Source: Tetmemena sp. SeJ-2015 (lineage: Eukaryota; Ciliophora; Spirotrichea; Sporadotrichida; Oxytrichidae). From it: DNA of 11,303 bases. The stretch covers positions 1-11,303 of the forward strand of contig JAJKFJ010014011.1 of NCBI GenBank assembly GCA_027382625.1. The letters are read 5' to 3'. Below are positions 7,158 through 11,303 of the stretch, piece by piece. Numbering within the stretch: the stretch's first letter is position 1; each line of letters opens with the position of its first letter. Below the pieces are notes generated by a model. The model had not been told where the DNA came from, did not search any database, and worked only from the letters and a program-made list of their open reading frames with translations. Both the position numbers and the translations under genes were made by a program.

Positions 7158-10100
7158 ATTCACTAATTTTGACACTAGTGTTTTTATTTATTCATAATTA
7201 AGCATTACTCTTTATTAAATTATAATAATATTATTTAAAAAATACTCATTGAATTTTCTTCTTTCCGCTTTAAGGAATTGCAAATAAAAATAACTACTTA
7301 CCCCGAGAAATGTGAGCTAAAATCTATAAATTTGAATTTCATAACTATCTAAAAGTAGAATTTTTTTAGCATTCAATCGAAATTTTTCTTTATAAAAATA
7401 TTTCTATTTCCTTGAAACGAATAATTCAATTTTTAATCAATATAAAAATGATTTCCTTATCTGACATAATTTTGTATTATAAATGTTTTGAAGGGACTCG
7501 AAAGTTAAAGGAGGTAACAAAGTTGATGCGGTGATGATTAATTGAAGAAAGTAGAAATTATAAGTTATTTTTATATTGCTCAAATTAATGATTAGCTAAC
7601 TCACCATTGCCGGTATCCTGATTTCTATCATAACAGCAGTGTTTAGCTTGCTCTATCTCATGAGGTGCTTTGCCAACATTCGCCAGAGAGACAGAGTTTT
7701 GAAAAAATAATTTGAAATTAAAAATTTAATATTGTATATAGTATGAAAGGCTTTGCATATGTGATCTCAGTGCCACATCGATCTCTGTTTTCTGGGTTTA
7801 TGAGGAAACTGGAAATAGTTTCGAAACCTCCCACGAGGGAGCAACTCAACGACCTCTAATATAATAATTATAGTAAGTGTTGATAATAAATTTCTAATCG
7901 CACTATCTATGCGACAAAGACTGCTTTATAAATATTTTGCGATCAGAGTGGTAGGCAATTAATCGAAGCCACTTTCAAATTCATGAAACTCACAATGAAA
8001 GACATCACTCTCTATTCTCTAAAGTAGGGAAAACGAGTGGAAGTTGATCTAAGAGTCGACAATAAACTAATAAGAGAGGCTAGGTATCAGGTTCCCACTC
8101 ACGAATAAGACGGTCGCACGTCGGATAATGAATAAATTAATAGTAATTTACTGAATGTTCATTATTTTTTGGATAACAGACTTACAATTTATTTGTTCTT
8201 AAGCAAGTGGAAACTTTAAGTGACGAAGACGAGGAGGCTTAATTTTCTAAAGACATCGAAAGTCGCCGCTTTAATAAACGATAAGCTCTTGAATCACTTA
8301 GACCTCTCAAATAACTTGACTCCTCAAAACAAGAATTCATCAACTAAGCATTAATTATTTATACATATAATAGGAGACATAGTTTTATCTTTAAAATTTA
8401 TGATGACAATATTTTGAAATTTAAGTAAGCATTGAACATAGATATTGCAATCGCCAACAATAAGCAAAAGAGAAAGTCAGCTCACATAGCACTCCCTCCC
8501 CTCCAAAAATTATAAATCCTAAATGAAATATTGGCATTTTTTTGTCAAAATTGCCAATCAAGCTTTAACACTAAAAATCTTTAGTAAAACAACAAAAAAG
8601 TTGTAAATATTATTTATGTTTTATCTTTGAGTGACAAAATATAGGAGCCAATTTTTAAAAAAGTTCCAAAACTCAATCTATCAAAAATAATGAAGCCTTA
8701 TAAAGAAAAAGGATATAGAATTTCTAATCCTCTTGACACATGCAACCCACAATTCATCAATCCATCCAGCTAGAACTTCTGTTCCTCTTAACATATTCAG
8801 ACCACTGTTTAAATATAAATTTATGTCATTTATTCTAAGTTTGCACATAGAAAATACCATAGGCAAGACAAGATATACAATCAGAAAGTAATAAGTATAC
8901 ATAAAAAGAAATATACTATTTTATTATCTTTAATAGCTCTGATTGCTAAAATTAATTAGTGGAGTCTGAGAAAAAACCCCCTCTTTTTTCATTACTAAAA
9001 ATTATAATGAACTACAAGCTGACTCATACTCCGATTAAGATAAATCAAAAATAAAGAAATCATTTTTCAATATCATAAATTAAAAGTTTAGGTTCTTAGG
9101 CTGAGTAAATCGAAAAGTAAGAAGTTTAGCAGCCAGACATATAGACTCATATAAATCAGTAATGCTTCTTGGCTCTTGACCAAAGAAAAGGATCCATCAT
9201 TATTCTTTAATCAATTTAAAACTAATAATTAAATCTTATTAGATATTATTGTAATTTTATATGTTTTAATGTGAGATTTAATATGACAGAAAAATATATA
9301 TGTGAAAAACTATTTCTTTCTTACAATAGCTATGAAAATATAAACACCAGAAGTAGCTTTATATTTATTTATTAAAGCGTATTTGAGAAGCAAGTATAAT
9401 ATTGGTAAATTTTCTTTTATTTTATCTATAAATGAATATTATAAAATTAACTGCAGTTGTAAAAATTGCAAATTGATCAAAATACACCAACCACAAAACA
9501 TTTAAACTTGTATATATGTTTATATGTTCAACTTTAGGCATTTATTGCTGTTAGAAATTTTTTTCTTTACAATTAAAAAGGTGTGATAGGGTAATGATAA
9601 TTAATCTAATATTATTATAATTTTGAGTATAGAATTGGAGGCGTGAGTCTAAATTTCTTAGTGAATCTGCCCTAAATTAATAATAAACACTCGCAAACTC
9701 CTCAACCAAGCTTGAGCAATTAATAGACACAAAGTACAAACAGAGTTCAGCAATCAAGAATAAAAAATTAAATTTATTTTTAAATTAAAAGAACAGCTGT
9801 TAAGTTGCCAATAGAGAATCGCAGATTGCTGCAGAAGCTGAAGAGCAAATCGATTTAAATTGCTTGCTTTTTAAAACTTAAATTTAGAGGGGAGCTTCTT
9901 CCACTCTAAGGAAAGTGGGAGGGAAAGCGTGGATCTTAATTTCTAAAATATGATAAACTAAAATTTATCAATCGAATAAAATGGACCATCAAATTCAGCC
10001 CAGAAAATAAAATCTACTTATTATATTTTAATGATTCATATTGTATATTTATAAGAGAAAATAAATGAAATCTCCTAAATTTTCCAATCACCCCAGCTTA

Positions 10101-10657
10101 TAAAAGCAAAGCACAATAGCATTCATTATATTTTGAGGCATATTTTGTGTTATAGCTTTTTAGAGAATAAGGCAGACTAAGAAAGGGAGAGGTCTTTTTC
10201 TAATCTGCTAGTCTCTGAAGCGGGAGAGAAATACATTAAAGACTTCAAAAGATAGACACAAACAAAGTAAAAGAAGAAGTGTAAAATAAATATCATCCAG
10301 TTAGATAACTCAGCTCAAAAATTTTCAGACGCTCAATAAAATAACTCAAAGTATGAAATTTAAGAAAGCAGAAGCAATTCAGACAGATCAAGCTCTCATA
10401 TTTTATTAAATTTTAAAATCATCTTAAATCTAAAAAGTACAATAATTAGGAGGGGTAGATTCCTGTCACAGACATTAGCTCATTAAAAGGATTCTGATCA
10501 TATAATCCTAATTTATTATCTTATCATGCCTTATTATACAGGCCTGCTCATTTTTAAATATCTCTTAATTAACTAACTCGCATTAAGTCTTAAATTATTT
10601 TTTATTTTGGCTTTATCTATATTAATGCCAAAATTAGTAAAAGGAATAGATTTCTGA
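7088..10657 (+). CDS. Gene B: tandem paralogue of gene A, about 17 MDSs
   Basis: Candidate start ATG 7088. A first hydrophobic segment (SLILTLVFLFIHNQ) matches FLWALFIHDLN of gene A. Next come RFKELQIKITTYPEKCEL and DSKVKGGNKVD, then the second helix (LTIAGILISIITAVFSLLYLM) and RCFANIRQRDRVLKG. The conserved domain follows: AYVISVPHRS, PPTREQLNDL, QLIEATFKFMKLT, KRVEVDLRVDN, LIREARYQV. An acidic stretch (LSDEDEEAQFSKD) opens the long Ser/Gln/Asn/Lys-rich tail (IALPPLQKLQILNE, SDQDKSKSKKFSSQTY, TPQPSLSNQQTQ, DLNLEGSFFHSKESGRE, SNSDRSSSHQKDSDH). About 740 residues after excision. The frame stays open to TGA 10655-10657 but looks non-coding after about 10510, so the true stop is unknown. Same strand as gene A and immediately downstream, consistent with tandem duplication. 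Family not recognised. The start is less certain than in A because this region is AT-rich and may hold another IES. Confidence 0.75.
7195..7268 (+). other. IES B1, boundaries unresolved
   Basis: The frame with the first hydrophobic segment ends at TGA 7250-7252. The next block (SFRFKELQIKITTYPEK) is in another frame from about 7260. Very AT-rich sequence lies between. I could not choose a pointer. Confidence 0.45.
7345..7494 (+). other. IES B2, boundaries unresolved
   Basis: Between the block ending LNFITIQK and the block DSKVKGGNKVD lie about 150 bases of AT-rich sequence with TGA at 7413-7415 in the incoming frame. Loss of 3n+1 bases is required. A TTTGAA repeat (7331, 7487) is out of phase and was not accepted. 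Confidence 0.5.
7534..7594 (+). other. IES B3, pointer ATGATTA, n=54
   Basis: A 7-bp in-phase repeat at 7534-7540 and 7588-7594. The lost segment contains an in-frame TGA (7543-7545). Excision joins DAVMI to SQLTIAGILISI, the second membrane helix. Confidence 0.88.
7700..7748 (+). other. IES B4, pointer TGAAA, n=44
   Basis: In-phase copies at 7700-7704 and 7744-7748. Excision joins RQRDRVLK to GFAYVISVPHRS, which aligns with RQKVFK-GEAFMIV in gene A. Confidence 0.87.
7863..7898 (+). other. IES B5, pointer AAT, n=33
   Basis: Removes the in-frame TGA at 7881-7883 and joins LNDLQYN to RTIYATKTALQIF. AAT is in phase; the longer TCTAAT repeat (7855, 7893) is out of phase. A GTAAGT at 7873 tempts a splice call, but no downstream AG restores the frame. 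Confidence 0.68.
8145..8191 (+). other. IES B6, pointer AATTTA, n=41
   Basis: In-phase copies at 8145-8150 and 8186-8191. The loss switches to the frame reading FVLKQVETLSDEDEEA. Gene A has an IES a few codons away at the same acidic boundary. Confidence 0.8.
8345..8433 (+). other. IES B7, pointer TAAGCATT, n=81
   Basis: An 8-bp in-phase repeat; excision joins KQEFINQAL to NIDIAIANNKQKRK. The segment length is a multiple of three and has no in-frame TGA. Confidence 0.75.
8530..8558. repeat. Short inverted repeat ATTGGCA / TGCCAAT
   Basis: Seven-base arms with a 15-base spacer inside a tail MDS of gene B. It could form a small hairpin; no function is evident. Confidence 0.35.
8594..8665 (+). 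other. IES B8, pointer AAAAAAGTT, n=63
   Basis: A 9-bp in-phase repeat at 8594-8602 and 8657-8665. Excision joins LQQNNKKV to PKLNLSKIMKPYKE. Multiple of three, no stop inside. Confidence 0.75.
8903..8976 (+). other. IES B9, boundary uncertain (AAAA, n=70)
   Basis: The frame must change between the block HRKYHRQDKIYNQK and the block TPSFFITKNYNELQADSYSD (loss of 3n+1). AAAA gives an in-phase join but is low complexity. The incoming frame ends at TGA 9008-9010. Confidence 0.45.
9041..9111 (+). other. IES B10, pointer TAAATC, n=65
   Basis: In-phase copies at 9041-9046 and 9106-9111. Excision joins DSYSDQDKS to KSKKFSSQTYRLIQ. The incoming frame otherwise ends at TGA 9102-9104 inside the segment. 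Confidence 0.83.
9223..9684 (+). other. IES B11, pointer TAATAAT, n=455
   Basis: In-phase copies at 9223-9229 and 9678-9684. The longest IES here, strongly AT-rich with no gene-like frame or terminal inverted repeat that I can see. Excision joins LFFNQFKTNN to KHSQTPQPSLSNQQ. Without this join the downstream tail would look like a separate gene lacking an ATG. Confidence 0.78.
9765..9789 (+). other. IES B12, pointer AAATTAAA, n=17
   Basis: Copies at 9765-9772 and 9782-9789 with only nine bases between. Excision restores the frame, joining QQSRIKNQ to KNSCQVANRESQIAAEAEE. Confidence 0.75.
9855..9884 (+). other. IES B13, pointer TTAAATT, n=23
   Basis: In-phase copies at 9855-9861 and 9878-9884. 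Excision joins AEEQIDLN to LEGSFFHSKESGRESVD. Confidence 0.83.
10002..10065 (+). other. IES B14, pointer AGAAAATAAA, n=54
   Basis: A 10-bp in-phase repeat, the longest pointer in genes A and B. Excision joins GPSNSAQKI to NEISQIFQSPQLIKAK. Multiple of three, no stop inside. Confidence 0.82.
10116..10156 (+). other. IES B15, pointer ATAGC, n=36
   Basis: In-phase repeat; excision joins IKAKHNS to FLENKADQERERSFSN. The lost 36 bases encode only hydrophobic, AT-rich codons unlike the flanks. Confidence 0.7.
10395..10483 (+). other. IES B16, pointer CTCAT, n=84
   Basis: In-phase copies at 10395-10399 and 10479-10483. Excision joins SNSDRSSSH to QKDSDH. Multiple of three, no stop inside. Confidence 0.65.
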
Positions 10658-10784
10658 TTGATTGCTTAATGCTTTTTTGTAATAAATAATGTTTATGAAT
10701 TTATTTTAATGATGCATCTATGCGTATATAAGTGGTAGTTTCATCCTTAACTATTTCTTAAATTCTTAAAAGCATATTATCAAA
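10658..10784. other. Convergent intergenic region between genes B and E
   Basis: AT-rich, with no coding look on either strand. It lies between two convergent 3' ends; with the likely non-coding end of gene B it may be nearer 270 bases. No terminator signal can be pointed to. Confidence 0.45.
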
Positions 10785-11303
10785 TCAATATTTTATTTTA
10801 TTTTGATGAATTCGATTCAATTTAATTATTTTTTCTTTATCAGGATTTCCTTTGCACAACTTAAACTTGTAAGCTTAATAAAATAAATGAAGAATTAAGA
10901 AAATTTTTTTAATTATCATTAGTTCAGTGTTTTTATCTTTTAATTGTCTCTTTCTCAAATTCCTCATAACTGTAAACCGACAACTAATCCTCTTGAAGTT
11001 ATTTATCGTCATTTAGCATTTTTTCATCTTCTAAAAATATTTTCTTCTTTTAGGTCTTCTTATACTACTCAACACCATTTTTAATATAAATTGTATTTTA
11101 AACTATTGTAATATTAGAATTGAATGTTAAAAATTTTCCAGAAACTAATTTAATTCAATCAATCAATTAATTAAATATATATACTTGAATTAATCAATCA
11201 ATTAAATCAGATATTATATGACCCCTTGTAACTTGGTCTCTTAAATCACATGCAAGTTATTACCCGACTTATATACACTTAAATTATCGACTATTAAATT
11301 ACA
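10785..11303 (-). CDS. Gene E: 3' part of an unknown acidic/helical protein, runs off right edge
   Basis: Four coding blocks on the minus strand, read with TAA/TAG as Gln: LSVYKSGNNLHVIQETKL (11290-11230), LNQFLENFQHSILILQQF (about 11155-11095), LEDEKMLNDDKQLQEDQL plus YSYEEFEKETIKRQ (about 11037-10930), and YKFKLCKGNPDKEKIIKL ending NKIKY at TGA 10787-10785 (10873-10785). The first two joins have good in-phase pointers; the last is unresolved. The visible part is about 130 residues, acidic and probably helical, with a Lys-rich end. The start lies outside the window. No family recognised. Convergent with gene B. Confidence 0.7.
10873..10930 (-). other. IES E3, boundaries unresolved
   Basis: The frame reading FEKETIKRQKH ends at TGA 10926-10924. 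The last block (YKFKLCKGN) is in another frame, needing loss of 3n+1 bases. TTACA (near 10958 and 10872) is in phase but would delete a clearly coding stretch, so it is not accepted. Confidence 0.5.
11038..11099 (-). other. IES E2, pointer AAAATA, n=56
   Basis: In-phase copies at 11099-11094 and 11043-11038 (minus strand). Excision joins ILILQQFKI to FLEDEKMLNDDKQ. Confidence 0.77.
11155..11202 (-). other. IES E1, pointer ATTGATTGA within slipped repeats, n=39
   Basis: A perfect 14-bp repeat would remove 35 bases but leaves a TGA and the wrong frame. The 9-bp repeat (plus-strand TCAATCAAT at 11155-11163 and 11194-11202), shifted by one TGAT unit, removes 39 bases and keeps the frame, joining VIQYLIQLI to ELNQFLENFQ. 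The incoming frame otherwise ends at a TGA inside. Confidence 0.68.

Noticed and set aside
7872..7955. Spliceosomal intron from GTAAGT at 7873
   Set aside because: None of the nearby AG sites restores the frame reading QLIEATF; the 33-base IES does.
8122..8176. GGATAA repeat as pointer near IES B6
   Set aside because: Out of phase with the VETLSDEDEE frame; the AATTTA repeat in the same region is in phase.
8681..8902. Minus-strand 73-codon frame
   Set aside because: Shadow of the gene B tail; the plus strand here is coding and joins on its left at a 9-bp in-phase pointer.
1..11303. Transposons (Tec/TBE type), CRISPR arrays, tRNA or rRNA genes, scrambled or inverted MDSs
   Set aside because: No transposase-like frame, long inverted repeats, repeat arrays or RNA gene signatures were seen; all MDSs found are in order and on one strand per gene.

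Overview
This window reads as germline (micronuclear) DNA of a spirotrich ciliate of the hypotrich/stichotrich kind (Oxytricha/Stylonychia-like). Two observations support this. First, long clean reading frames appear only if TAA and TAG are read as glutamine and TGA is the only stop. Second, these frames are broken again and again by short AT-rich segments, each bounded by a direct repeat of about 2-10 bp lying in the same codon phase on both sides. Removing one repeat copy plus the segment restores a continuous frame and often removes an in-frame TGA. These are the properties of internal eliminated sequences (IESs) with pointers separating macronuclear-destined segments (MDSs). I see about 35 such junctions; all MDSs are in linear order, none scrambled or inverted. 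Standard-code translation sees almost nothing here.

Layout: (1) 1-900, minus: 5' part of a gene with a coiled-coil-like N-terminus, running off the left edge. (2) about 1200-3528, minus: a zinc-finger gene in about 10 MDSs, with an IBR/RING-like Cys cluster and a TRAF-type zinc finger near its C-terminus. (3) 3529-3852: divergent intergenic region. (4) 3853 to about 7157, plus: gene A. (5) about 7088-10657, plus: gene B, a tandem paralogue of A. (6) 10785-11303, minus: 3' part of a gene running off the right edge, convergent with B.

Genes A and B are the centre of interest. Each encodes a membrane protein of roughly 740-750 residues: an N-terminal hydrophobic segment, a short non-cytosolic-type region, a second membrane helix, a conserved domain (LIEATFK and EVDL motifs), an acidic stretch, and a long Ser/Gln/Asn-rich tail. 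I do not recognise the family. Several IESs fall at or within a few codons of the same place in both paralogues but with different pointers and lengths, so the pair records how IESs shift, grow and shrink after duplication.

Limits: everything was done by eye. True 3' ends, some junctions (listed as unresolved) and the exact start of gene B are uncertain. IES coordinates run from the first base of one pointer copy to the last base of the other; 'n' is the number of bases lost on excision.
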